Shown in pieces: positions 1 to 7,182 of a stretch of 64,000 nucleotides of DNA. Position 1 is the first letter of the stretch, and every line of letters begins with the position of its first letter. This stretch comes from Streptomyces bauhiniae. GTDB taxonomy: Bacteria > Actinomycetota > Actinomycetes > Streptomycetales > Streptomycetaceae. The translations under genes and the position numbers were made by a program. A model generated the notes under the pieces. That model saw only the letters and a list, made by a program, of their open reading frames with translations. It was not told where the DNA came from and did no database searches. The stretch is from assembly GCF_004784475.1 (NCBI RefSeq), contig NZ_SRRT01000002.1, positions 682,001 through 746,000 of the forward strand, given 5' to 3'.

Positions 1-478
1 CGCCGATGGCGGAGGGCACGTCCTCGGCGCGTACGAGGTCGTTGCCGAGCAGCGAGCAGGCCGGTCCGTCGACGGTGGCGACGAGACCGGTCACGGCGGC
101 CAGCGCCATGAGCGCGGGCAGGTCGAGCCGGTGCGTGACGACGAGGAACGCCGTGACGAGGGCGACGACGCCGAGGAGCGCCTGGCTGACGGCTGCGGTC
201 AGCTTGCGCGGCCACCGGTCGACGAAGGTGCCGCCCGCCAGGCCCATCAGCAGTCCGGGGGCCGCCTGTACGGACATGGACAGGCCGGTCGCCGCGGCCG
301 AGCCGGTGATCTGGAGCACCAGCAGGTTCTGGACCGTGAGCTGCATCCAGGTGCCGGTGTTGGAGACGAGGTGGGCGACGGACCACCACCGCATGCTGGG
401 GTACTTCAGGGAACGCCAGGGCGAGGAGGCGTCGGTGAGCGCACGCGGGCGCGGGGCACCGGCGGAGGAGAAGGACAT
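1..478 (-). CDS. MFS transporter, 5' part only (runs off the left edge)
   Basis: About 159 codons of a major facilitator superfamily exporter read leftward out of the window, so the C-terminal two thirds are missing. After about 25 polar residues come KYPSMRWW, the helix-1 signature NTGTWMQ typical of the MFS_3 (EntS-like) group, and a motif-A loop GGTFVDRWPRK between helices 2 and 3. The ATG at 478 is the first in-frame ATG; no clear ribosome binding site is seen before it, so the start is provisional. The family exports drugs or siderophores; the substrate cannot be told here. The gene shares its strand with the gas-vesicle operon but is separated from it by about 370 bases and a hairpin, so it is probably a separate unit. 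Confidence 0.85.
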   Translation of the reverse strand, partial: MSFSSAGAPRPRALTDASSPWRSLKYPSMRWWSVAHLVSNTGTWMQLTVQNLLVLQITGSAAATGLSMSVQAAPGLLMGLAGGTFVDRWPRKLTAAVSQALLGVVALVTAFLVVTHRLDLPALMALAAVTGLVATVDGPACSLLGNDLVRAEDVPSAIG

Positions 479-847
479 GATGGCGTACCCGGTGGAACAG
501 GCCCGGTCGCGGTGACGCGCGCGGGTCTCGGCGGAGGCGGCGGAGCCGCGGGCCCTCGTCGGCCTGCGCGGTGGTTCCGCCGGAACTGTCGGCTGCCGCG
601 GCGGGTGTCACCAAGGGGACCTGCCCGGCCTGCGGCCCGACCATCGTGGCAGACCCGTACTCCTCCCCCGGTCCGCCGCCTGTGACGTTCGCGTACGGTC
701 AGCCACCGCACCCGCGTCTGCCTGCGCCTTCGCCCGTAGGGTGCGGTTCGTCACAGAAGGCACCCCGGACACACGAGCACCTCCCGCGCGTCGGGGGACG
801 CGGGGGAGGTCGCCGTGGGTGGTGCTGTTCTCGCGGAGCGAGTGTGC
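479..847. other. Gene-free stretch between the MFS gene and the gas-vesicle operon
   Basis: No coding region with believable protein character was found on either strand; the open frames here are antisense by-products of high GC. The only clear structure is the hairpin at 780-809. The rest should hold the promoter of the leftward MFS gene, but no convincing -10/-35 pair could be picked out. Confidence 0.6.
780..809 (-). terminator. Hairpin downstream of the gas-vesicle operon
   Basis: CCTCCCGCGCGTC (780-792) pairs with GACGCGGGGGAGG (797-809) around a GGGG loop: a 13-bp stem with one mismatch. It lies about 40 bases beyond the last leftward gene (848-1258). There is no T-tract, as is common for Streptomyces terminators. 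Confidence 0.5.
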
Positions 848-1258
848 TCAGATCCGGCCCTTGGCCAGTCGGGTCAGCGGGCCCATCGGGGGCTTGGCCG
901 TCGTGCGGCCTATCGCGAAGGCCGCTCCGGCGACGCCCGCCACACCGGCCGCGGCCGCGGCGGCGACCGCCTTGCGGTGCTTGATGACCGTCCACGCGGT
1001 GCCCGCGGCCTGGACAGCCTTGGCGGTGTTGGCCGCGACGACCTGCTGGCCGGTCTGCAGACCGGCGACGGCCGCGCGGCTCACGCGCTGGGTGGTGTCA
1101 CCGACCGACTGGGCGGTGGAGACCGTCGACTTCTTGGCCTCCTGCGCCTGCTCCTTGGCGTTGCCGGCCGTCGCCCGCGCCGTGGCGGTGCGGGAGGAGG
1201 CGGCCTTCTTGGCACTCGCCGCGGTGGTGCTCCTGCTGCTCTTTTTGTCGTCAGTCAT
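848..1258 (-). CDS. Lys/Ala/Ser-rich small membrane-associated protein, last gene of the gas-vesicle operon
   Basis: A 136-residue protein of unknown function. Residues 1-60 are rich in Lys, Ala, Ser and Thr, like a histone tail (KKSSRSTTAASAKKAASSR). A single Ala/Gly/Val hydrophobic segment follows near residues 97-117, then a short basic end (RLAKGRI). An AAAGGAC-type ribosome binding site precedes the ATG. It starts only 47 bases after gvpK, with no hairpin between, so it is probably co-transcribed with the gas-vesicle genes. Its basic tail resembles the C-terminus of GvpY. No named gas-vesicle family was recognised, so a role in the cluster is inferred from position alone. Confidence 0.7.
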   Translation of the reverse strand: MTDDKKSSRSTTAASAKKAASSRTATARATAGNAKEQAQEAKKSTVSTAQSVGDTTQRVSRAAVAGLQTGQQVVAANTAKAVQAAGTAWTVIKHRKAVAAAAAAGVAGVAGAAFAIGRTTAKPPMGPLTRLAKGRI

Positions 1259-1305
1259 AGTGCCCTACTGTCCTTTCCCCCGGCGGCAAAACAGGTTTTC
1301 GGAAT

Positions 1306-1611
1306 TCACAGGTCTCGGGGAAGCAACGATCCCAACGGCCCGAGATCCAGATTCAGTTCGTCCATTGTCAGGTTGTATCGCTCACACAGTTCTTCCATGC
1401 GTTCCTGGAGAATCATCAGCGTCATACCGATGCGTTCTTCCTGGTCCTCTTCGAGATCTCCCTGGTCCACCCGGTGAATGGCGGTGCGCTCCATGAGCTG
1501 GCGCAGCAATTCAACAATGGTGAGGACCAGCTTCATCAGATCCCGTTCCACGGTGTCGGGGTCCGTCCGCATATGGGCGGCCAGCGCGTTCGCGGGTGTT
1601 TCCGGCGTCAT
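1306..1611 (-). CDS. gvpK: Gas vesicle protein GvpK
   Basis: A 101-residue GvpK family protein. The central helices (RDLMKLVLTIVELLRQLMER) and the C-terminal EERIGMTLMILQERMEELCE are hallmarks, and the length is typical. GvpK is an accessory assembly protein; how it works is not settled. The start overlaps the gvpS stop as ATGA, and the GAGGAGGAG ribosome site lies inside gvpS, so the two are translationally coupled. Confidence 0.93.
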   Translation of the reverse strand: MTPETPANALAAHMRTDPDTVERDLMKLVLTIVELLRQLMERTAIHRVDQGDLEEDQEERIGMTLMILQERMEELCERYNLTMDELNLDLGPLGSLLPRDL

Positions 1612-1844
1612 CGCTCCTCCTCGGGGCGGGCACGCGGCGGCATGATGGCGGGGCCCGGCGCGTCCCCCGTGATCGAGCGGATGACCGCGCGCAGGTTGAT
1701 GTGCACCAGGTCGACGTCGGCGATGCTCAGCACGATGTCGCCGGTGAGCACCGCCCCGCCGTTCAGCAGCCGGTCCAGCAGGTCGATCAGGGCGACGGGC
1801 GGCTGTCCGACCGGCTCGGCGTCCTGTCCGTTCGCGGGCCGCAT
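1608..1844 (-). CDS. gvpS: Gas vesicle protein GvpS (GvpA-type fold)
   Basis: A 78-residue member of the GvpA/J/M/S family. The core LIDLLDRLLNGGAVLTGDI, then DLVHINLRAVI, follows the helix-strand-strand-helix pattern of the gas-vesicle shell protein. A longer open frame extends upstream, but the ATG at 1844 just after the gvpL stop (1847) gives the right N-terminus. Minor GvpA homologues like this are thought to nucleate or cap the shell. Sits tightly between gvpL and gvpK. Confidence 0.88.
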   Translation of the reverse strand: MRPANGQDAEPVGQPPVALIDLLDRLLNGGAVLTGDIVLSIADVDLVHINLRAVIRSITGDAPGPAIMPPRARPEEER

Positions 1845-1846
1845 GC

Positions 1847-2623
1847 TCAACTCGTGACCCCGCCCGCGAAGGAGTACGGCGCCCAGGGCCCGGTCACCTC
1901 GATGGTGACACCGGGGAGGTCCGAGGCGAGCGCGGCCAGCTCGGTACGGAACCGCTCCACGTCCTGCCGGGGCACGAGGTACGCCTCGTTGGCCACGTTC
2001 TCGCCCCGCCCGGCCGACCACTCGCCCTGCTGGGGACGGTGGACGGCACGGGCGGAGGCGAGCGCCGAGGCCACCCCGGCCGCCTGTTCCGCGGTGTCGC
2101 GGGCGGCGCCGTAGGTGTCCTGGGCGCGGCGGCGCTCGGCGCGGCGGCGCTGCAGATAGGCGCGGCCGGGGCTCGCGCCCGCCGGCTCGGGCTCCTCGGC
2201 GGGCGCGGCGGCGCGCGGCTCGGCGTACACCTTCAGCCCGAGTTCGACATGGCCGTCCAGGGTGCGCAGCAGCTCCTCGAAATAGGGGTGCTGCTCGTCG
2301 AGCATCGCCGCCACCCGCGCCTGGTCGCGGTAGACCGTGGCCAGCCGCATCGGGAGGACGGTGGCGGTGGCGAAGGCGGCGTCCACCACGGCGTGGTGGG
2401 CCCGCGCGATCGCCTCCAGCCTTTCCAGGTCCTCCAGTTGGGGTGCGAGGTGCTCCTCGGCGAACCGGTCGGCGGGGACGGCGGACACCAGGGCGGTGAG
2501 CCCCCGTCCACCGCCGACCGTGCGTACGGTGCCGCCGTCGACCCCGGTGACCGGGGCCGTCCCGTCGAGGGCCAGGTCCCCCAGGCCGACGGCGTACACG
2601 TACTCCATCTCCGTTTCACTCAC
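1847..2623 (-). CDS. gvpL: Gas vesicle protein GvpL (GvpL/GvpF family)
   Basis: A 258-residue GvpL/GvpF protein. The N-terminus EYVYAVGLGD matches the family opening; the middle has VLPMRLATVYRD, the conserved P-M-R block, and the end has VEVTGPWAPYSFA-like residues. GvpF in other bacteria interacts with the shell protein and is needed for assembly; GvpL is its paralogue. Residues 110-155 form a long charged linker rich in Arg and Glu. The start is a GTG at 2623, overlapping the end of gvpJ by 8 bases, which implies coupled translation. Confidence 0.92.
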   Translation of the reverse strand: MSETEMEYVYAVGLGDLALDGTAPVTGVDGGTVRTVGGGRGLTALVSAVPADRFAEEHLAPQLEDLERLEAIARAHHAVVDAAFATATVLPMRLATVYRDQARVAAMLDEQHPYFEELLRTLDGHVELGLKVYAEPRAAAPAEEPEPAGASPGRAYLQRRRAERRRAQDTYGAARDTAEQAAGVASALASARAVHRPQQGEWSAGRGENVANEAYLVPRQDVERFRTELAALASDLPGVTIEVTGPWAPYSFAGGVTS

Positions 2624-3050
2624 GGCCGGTCTCCCGTTCCGCGGGCTCGGGCCGGGCCTCCGCGTCGGCCTGCCGGCCGGCGGGCAGCTCGGCGGCGGCG
2701 CGCAGTCGGGCGATCTCGGCCCGCAGCCGCTCGTTCTCCTCGCTCAAGCCCGGGTCGGACGCGGCGGGAGCGGTGGCGGACGGCTGCGCGCGGGAGGAGA
2801 GCGAGGGATCGTGCTCCCACCAGTCGATGCCCATTTCCTTCGCCTTGTCGACGGATGCGACGAGCAGGCGGAGTTTGATGGTCAGCAACTCTATGTCGAG
2901 CAGATTGATCTGGATGTCCCCCGCGATCACAATTCCCTTGTCGAGGACCCTCTCCAGAATGTCGGCCAGATTGGCGCTGCTTCCCTGCCCCGCGTAGGAC
3001 GGCGCGGTGCGCGGAGGGGCCGGCATTCGACCGGCGAGTGAATCGGACAC
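2616..3050 (-). CDS. gvpJ: Gas vesicle protein GvpJ (GvpA-type shell homologue)
   Basis: A 144-residue protein with a GvpA-type core at about residues 24-72: LADILERVLDKGIVIAGDI then LLDIELLTIKLRLLVASVDKA. The C-terminal half is an Ala/Glu/Arg-rich tail, part of it a likely coiled coil (EENERLRAEIARLRAAAE). In Streptomyces clusters this position is called gvpJ. GTG start at 3050. The coiled coil is absent from shell GvpA and suggests an interaction surface. Confidence 0.88.
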   Translation of the reverse strand: MSDSLAGRMPAPPRTAPSYAGQGSSANLADILERVLDKGIVIAGDIQINLLDIELLTIKLRLLVASVDKAKEMGIDWWEHDPSLSSRAQPSATAPAASDPGLSEENERLRAEIARLRAAAELPAGRQADAEARPEPAERETGRE

Positions 3051-3083
3051 GTTCTCAACCCTGTCTTTCGGCTGGTTCCCGGA

Positions 3084-4280
3084 TCAGGCGCTCGCGTCGG
3101 CGGTGCGCCGGCGCCGGGAGGACCGGGGAGCCTTCTCCTCGTCCGCCTCGGGCTCTTCCTCGGCCTCGTCGTAGGACTCCTCGTCCTCCGGCGCGTCGGC
3201 CTCGGCCTCGTACTCCTCGGCGTCCTCGGGCTCGGCGTCCTCGCCGTCCTCGTCGGCCTCGTCGAGGTACTCGTCCTCGCCGTCCTCGGCGGGCTCTTCG
3301 TCCTCGGCGGCCTCGTCGGCGAACTCGTCGTCCTCGAGGTCGTCCTCGTCGGCGTCGGCGTCGGCCTCGTCGGTGGGCTCGTCGCCCTCTTCCTCAGCGC
3401 GCGGCTCGTCCTGCTCCTCGCCCTGTTCCTCGTTCTGTTCCGCCTCTTCCTGCTCGATGGCGTCCTCGTGGCTGACGACCACGTCGCCGTCGCGGATCTC
3501 ACCGCGCCAGCCGTCGGTCGCCTCGCCGCGCATCATGATGAACTTGCGGTAGAGCTTGAGGTCGAGCCGGGCCCGGCGGCCCTGGGCGCGCCAGATGTTG
3601 CCCGTCTTCTCGAACAGCCCCTTGGGGAAGTACTCGAGGACCAGCAGCACCTTGGTGAGGTTGTCGGTGATGGCGTGGAAGGTGACGACACCCTTGACGG
3701 TGCCCTTGGCGCCCTCGGTGGTCCAGGTGATCCGCTCGTCCGGCACCTGCTCGGTGACGTTCGCCTTCCAGCTACGGGTGGACTTGGCGACCTTCACCTT
3801 CCAGTTGCTGGAGGTGTCGTCCGCCTTCTCGACGCTCACCACGCCCTTGGCGAAGGTGGAGAACTCCTGGAACTGGGTCCACTGGTCGTACGCCTCGCGC
3901 ACCGGCACGCCGACTTCGATGTCCTCGACGATGGTCACGCTCTTGGACTTGCCGCCGCCGGACTTGCGCCCCTTGCCGAACAGACCCTTGACCTTGTCCT
4001 TCACGGTGTCCTTCAGGTGGGAGACGCCGGCCGACATGGCGGCCTGCGCCGGCGACTTGCCGTCGGCGAGCGCCTGCCCGCCCTTGGCCAGGCTCTTGAG
4101 CGGTCCGCCCTCGCCGGGCGTGCCGAGCTTGGTGACGCTCTCGCCGAGCTTGTGACCGAGCGAGCTGACGGTGTGCTCGGCGCGGGCGCGCAGATAGTTG
4201 CCCAGCGCCTCCTTCAGACGGTCGGTCGACTCGTTGTGGACGACCTCGTCCTTGGCCTTGCTCAGTGCGGAGTCAGCCAT
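3084..4280 (-). CDS. gvpZ: Gas vesicle cluster protein GvpZ: SRPBCC domain with a long acidic tail
   Basis: A 398-residue protein specific to actinobacterial gas-vesicle clusters. Residues 1-110 are helical and basic. Residues 115-260 form a polyketide-cyclase/dehydrase (SRPBCC) domain, beginning VTIVEDIEVGVPV and containing W-T-E and EYFPKGLFEKTG blocks. Residues 272-382 are almost only Glu, Asp and Ala, then the protein ends on a basic RRRR cluster. SRPBCC domains bind hydrophobic ligands; no ligand is known here. The ATG at 4280 overlaps the gvpY stop by 8 bases and was preferred to a longer upstream frame that would read antisense-like Arg/Pro sequence through gvpY. Confidence 0.87.
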   Translation of the reverse strand: MADSALSKAKDEVVHNESTDRLKEALGNYLRARAEHTVSSLGHKLGESVTKLGTPGEGGPLKSLAKGGQALADGKSPAQAAMSAGVSHLKDTVKDKVKGLFGKGRKSGGGKSKSVTIVEDIEVGVPVREAYDQWTQFQEFSTFAKGVVSVEKADDTSSNWKVKVAKSTRSWKANVTEQVPDERITWTTEGAKGTVKGVVTFHAITDNLTKVLLVLEYFPKGLFEKTGNIWRAQGRRARLDLKLYRKFIMMRGEATDGWRGEIRDGDVVVSHEDAIEQEEAEQNEEQGEEQDEPRAEEEGDEPTDEADADADEDDLEDDEFADEAAEDEEPAEDGEDEYLDEADEDGEDAEPEDAEEYEAEADAPEDEESYDEAEEEPEADEEKAPRSSRRRRTADASA

Positions 4281-4809
4281 TGCCGTTACCGCCGCTCTTG
4301 CGCGTGGCGGAGGAGGCCCGCTTCTTGGCGGCCCCGCCGGCGCGGGAGGCGCCGCTGCGGGAGGCGGCCGACTTCGCGGCGCCGGTGCTCTTGCGGGCGG
4401 CCGCGGTCTTGCGGCGCGTGCCCCCGGAGGCGGAGGAGCGCTGCTGCTTGGCGGGCTTCTCCTCCTCCTCGCCCTCATCTTCCTCGGCCTCGTCGTTCTG
4501 CGGGCCGTCGAGCGCCTTGGTGCGCTGGGAGATGGAGTCGGCGAGCGAGTCGGCGAGACCGGTGGCGCGCTTGGTCAGCGCCTCGGTGGCCGCGGCCTTC
4601 GTGGTCTCCACCAGCTCCTTGCGGACCTGGGCGTTGAGACCGGCGAGCGCGGGCGACTCGGCGAGCAGCGTGCCGATGCGGCGCGGGTCGAGATCGAGCT
4701 TCTTGCCGGCCAGGAACATGCCCAGGCCGATGGCCATCTTGGCCTTCTTGGTCCGCCCCAGTACGTATCCGCCCACCAGGGCGGCGGCTATCTTGGCGTT
4801 CTTCGTCAT
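4273..4809 (-). CDS. gvpY: Gas vesicle cluster protein GvpY
   Basis: A 178-residue actinobacterial gas-vesicle-cluster protein of unknown function. It starts with a short hydrophobic stretch (IAAALVGGYVLGRTKKAKMA), then a helical middle with VRKELVETTKAAATEAL. A brief acidic patch at about 103-113 (EAEEDEGEEEE) is followed by a 60-residue Lys/Arg/Ser/Ala tail. Charge is the reverse of the GvpZ tail encoded next door. Ends inside the gvpZ start. Confidence 0.87.
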   Translation of the reverse strand: MTKNAKIAAALVGGYVLGRTKKAKMAIGLGMFLAGKKLDLDPRRIGTLLAESPALAGLNAQVRKELVETTKAAATEALTKRATGLADSLADSISQRTKALDGPQNDEAEEDEGEEEEKPAKQQRSSASGGTRRKTAAARKSTGAAKSAASRSGASRAGGAAKKRASSATRKSGGNGNG

Positions 4810-4855
4810 TCGTTGAGCACCTCAGTCTCTGCGGGTCGTCGATTGCGCGGTCTGG

Positions 4856-5113
4856 TCAGCGACTTCCTCCGTTCGCTCGCCGGTGGGCGTCGATCTCGTC
4901 CAGCCTGTCGAGCAGTTCGTCCTCGCGGCGGTCGTACTCCTCGTCGGAGATCTGGCCGCTGGTCAACGCACGTTCGAGTTCGGCCAGTTCGCGCCGGACG
5001 GGTTCCGGGTCGTAGTACTCCTCCTCCGCCGCGGTCAGCACCTGGTCGATGACCCAGAGCGAGCCGCGCACGGGGGCGAGGGGAAAGGTCACGATGCCGG
5101 TGATGAGTCCCAT
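4856..5113 (-). CDS. gvpG: Gas vesicle protein GvpG
   Basis: An 85-residue GvpG protein of typical length. The hydrophobic N-terminus GLITGIVTFPLAPVRGSLWV is diagnostic, and the charged helical C-terminus carries ISDEEYDRREDELLDRLDEI. GvpG is an accessory protein needed for vesicle formation in other bacteria. It lies between gvpF (38-base gap) and gvpY (46-base gap) in one operon. Confidence 0.93.
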   Translation of the reverse strand: MGLITGIVTFPLAPVRGSLWVIDQVLTAAEEEYYDPEPVRRELAELERALTSGQISDEEYDRREDELLDRLDEIDAHRRANGGSR

Positions 5114-5151
5114 TCCGGCGCTCCCTTCCGTCGTCGGCCGGGCGAGTGGGG

Positions 5152-5865
5152 TCAGACGAAGCTGTACGGCGGCAGCGGCCCGGTGAGGGTGAAGGTGTAC
5201 GCGTCCCCGCGCTGGTCCGACTCGCGCGACACGGCCTGGACGAAGCTCTCCACCCCGTCCTCGGGGACGAGGAAGGACACGTTCAGGAAGTGCGTCGAGC
5301 TGGGCTCGCCCGCCGAGAGACGGGTCGCCGCGGGCGAGAGCCGCTGGGCGAGGTCCTCGGCCTCCGCGCTGCTGCGGGCGGACACCTCGTGGGAGATCAG
5401 CTCGCCGAGCGCGACCCGCTCGTCGTGCGCGCCGGACTGGTCCCGCGTGCGCTCGCGCAGCTCGCGGACCTGGCCGGACTCGGCCACGATCTCGCGCAGC
5501 AGGTCGTCCTCGTCGCGGGAGACCTTCAGGTGGTACTCGACGTGGCCGTCCAGCTCTTCCAGGCGGGCACGGTAGCGGTCGCCCTCGGCGTCCAGCGCGC
5601 TCGCCACCTGCTCGTCGTCGGGGGCGAGCAGGCCGAAGCGCATGGGGAGAGTGGCGCCGTCGCCCATCAGGACCTCCAGCACGCGCTGGTGGGCCTGCAC
5701 ATCGCGGCGCTTGGCCCGCAGGCCCTCCGGCGCGTCGCTGACGACGGCGGTGAGGTCGCCGGTGCGTACGGTGCGCAGCGGTGCCGGGGTCTCGCCGACG
5801 CCGAAGACCTCTTCCAGGTGCAGCGGGTGGTCGGCTCCGGTGATGCCGTAGACATAGGTGGGCAC
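5152..5865 (-). CDS. gvpF: Gas vesicle protein GvpF (GvpL/GvpF family)
   Basis: A 237-residue GvpF/GvpL protein: N-terminal YVYGITGADHP, central TLPMRFGLLAPDDE (the conserved P-M-R block) and a C-terminal LTGPLPPYSFV, all family signatures. GvpF is a minor structural or assembly component that touches GvpA. GTG start at 5865, three bases after the gvpA stop, with GGGGAG upstream. Paralogous to gvpL at 1847-2623. Confidence 0.93.
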   Translation of the reverse strand: MPTYVYGITGADHPLHLEEVFGVGETPAPLRTVRTGDLTAVVSDAPEGLRAKRRDVQAHQRVLEVLMGDGATLPMRFGLLAPDDEQVASALDAEGDRYRARLEELDGHVEYHLKVSRDEDDLLREIVAESGQVRELRERTRDQSGAHDERVALGELISHEVSARSSAEAEDLAQRLSPAATRLSAGEPSSTHFLNVSFLVPEDGVESFVQAVSRESDQRGDAYTFTLTGPLPPYSFV

Positions 5866-5868
5866 GGA

Positions 5869-6321
5869 TTACTCCCCGCGGTTCTGGCTGGACTGCCGGC
5901 TGGACGTGGACTTGCGCGCCGCGCGCTTACGGGGCTGCGGCTCCTCCTCCTCGGAGTCGTCGCGCTTGCTCCCGAGCGACTCGGTGAACGCCTCGACGGC
6001 TCCGGTCAGTGCTCCTTTCGACTTCCCCTTGGCCCCGCTCTCCACGGTGTCGCCGACGATGTCGGTGAGCTGGGCCGGCGCCTTGCGCCCCGACTCGAGG
6101 TCCAGCCGGTTGCACGCCTCGGCGAAGCGCAGGTAGGTGTCGACGCTGGCGACGACCACCCGGACGTCGATCTTGAGTATCTCGATGCCGACGAGGGAGA
6201 CGCGCACGAACGCGTCGATCACGAGCCCTCGGTCCAGGATGAGTTCGAGGACGTCGTAGAGATTTCCGCCACCGCCGCCGCTTCCGCCGGACTGGGTGCT
6301 GGACTGCTGTACGAGTGTCAT
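5869..6321 (-). CDS. gvpA: Gas vesicle shell protein GvpA with a C-terminal extension
   Basis: The main shell protein: residues 20-75 carry [19 protein letters not shown] and [20 protein letters not shown], the signature of the GvpA rib subunit. At 150 residues it is about twice the length of flotation-type GvpA (about 70). The extra part after about residue 80 is mostly helical, then turns into a charged low-complexity end ([16 protein letters not shown]). Such a tail would protrude from one face of the shell if it assembles. ATG at 6321 preceded by GGAAAGAAG. Second gene of the operon. Confidence 0.92.
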   Translation of the reverse strand: MTLVQQSSTQSGGSGGGGGNLYDVLELILDRGLVIDAFVRVSLVGIEILKIDVRVVVASVDTYLRFAEACNRLDLESGRKAPAQLTDIVGDTVESGAKGKSKGALTGAVEAFTESLGSKRDDSEEEEPQPRKRAARKSTSSRQSSQNRGE

Positions 6322-6388
6322 GCTGGCTTCTTTCCGTCGATCCGTTCAGGGCGCCGCGCGGCTCGATCCGCTGCGGCCGCCCTCTGAT

Positions 6389-6697
6389 TCAGCGGCGGTC
6401 GATCTGGCCCCGGGCATACCGGCGTACGCGCTCGTAGGCCATGAGCCGTCCCTGCTTGTCGAGTTCGACGCGGTAGGAGGCCATGACACTCATCGTGTCC
6501 GGCACCTTCTCGACCTCGACGACCTCGACGTCCGCCACCCAGCCGTCGTCGGTGGCCTTCACGGCGGAGACCGCGCCCACTTCACGCTGGAGCAGCCCGG
6601 AGAGCTGTTGGCTCGCCTGCCGCATCACGGTCGGCAGGTCCATGCGCTCGTCCGAATCCTGACCGCTCTTCTCGCTCTTGCTGTCTGTTCTGTCCAC
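6389..6697 (-). CDS. gvpO: Gas vesicle protein GvpO, first gene of the operon
   Basis: A 102-residue GvpO family protein. Core at 38-100: EVGAVSAVKATDDGWVADVE then the conserved RVELDKQGRLMAYERVRRY. The N-terminal 20 residues are polar. The GTG at 6697 was chosen because AGGGGAGGGG stands just upstream; an in-frame GTG about 14 codons further up is a weaker alternative. In haloarchaea GvpO influences expression of the major cluster; its role in Streptomyces is unknown. The operon promoter should lie in 6698-6833, where no consensus promoter was recognised. Confidence 0.9.
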   Translation of the reverse strand: MDRTDSKSEKSGQDSDERMDLPTVMRQASQQLSGLLQREVGAVSAVKATDDGWVADVEVVEVEKVPDTMSVMASYRVELDKQGRLMAYERVRRYARGQIDRR

Positions 6698-6833
6698 GAT
6701 CCCCTCCCCTGAACGGGAGTCTTCGAGGAGGTCCTTCACCTGTCCTCTACGCCTTCCGCTTCGGTTGCCCGTGGGTCTCGCACATATGCGTGAGCGATCG
6801 AATCGAACGGCGGTACTAGCGGAGGGGGCCGGT

Positions 6834-6971
6834 TCAGGACGCGGCGAGGGACGCCAAGAAGCCGTCCAGCAGGGCGACTTGAGCGTTCTCGGGGAACCGC
6901 CCGGGATCGAAAAGAGCCTGCACGACCAGGCCGTGGGTGAACGCGACGGCGGTGGCGGCGAGTTGACGCGG
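6834..6971 (-). pseudogene. C-terminal remnant of a TetR-family regulator
   Basis: The last 45 codons (PRQLAATAVAFTHGLVVQAL, then FPENAQVALLDGFLASLAAS and a stop) read like the end of a TetR ligand-binding domain. The frame stays open further to the right only because it runs antisense to the next remnant; that sequence has no TetR character and no helix-turn-helix can be found. The N-terminal three quarters are missing. Confidence 0.6.
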
Positions 6972-6982
6972 GCACCTGCGAG

Positions 6983-7170
6983 ATGAGCCGTGTGGAATGG
7001 TGGGTCGCGGCGGGCAACACCCGCAGCAGCGCGGCCGCACGCCGTCTCGGCATGACCCACGAGGGCACCCTGCGCCGCCGCTACCCCCACCGGGGCGTAC
7101 GGCAGGACAGCGAGGTCTGGTCGGTCCTCGCCGAGGAGTGGCCGGCCCCGGCGGCACCGACGAGAAGTGA
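6983..7170 (+). pseudogene. C-terminal remnant of a GNAT acetyltransferase
   Basis: SRVEWWVAAGNTRSSAAARR then LGMTHEGTLRRRYPHRGVRQ and DSEVWSVLAEEW is the typical last third of a GNAT N-acetyltransferase (N-x-S-x-x-A-x-x-x-G-F/M-x-x-E-G motif). Nothing of the acetyl-CoA pyrophosphate loop lies upstream; instead the sequence abuts the TetR remnant. The natural stop is probably TGA at 7168-7170, reached only if one G is restored near 7150. As it stands the frame runs on into ybaK in the wrong frame, supporting loss of function. Confidence 0.65.
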
Positions 7171-7182
7171 CCGGAGGTCACC

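Noticed and set aside
6740..6833. An imperfect palindrome around CATATG upstream of gvpO as an operator
   Set aside because: CTCGCACATATGCGTGAG has several mismatches between its halves and no second copy; too weak to call.
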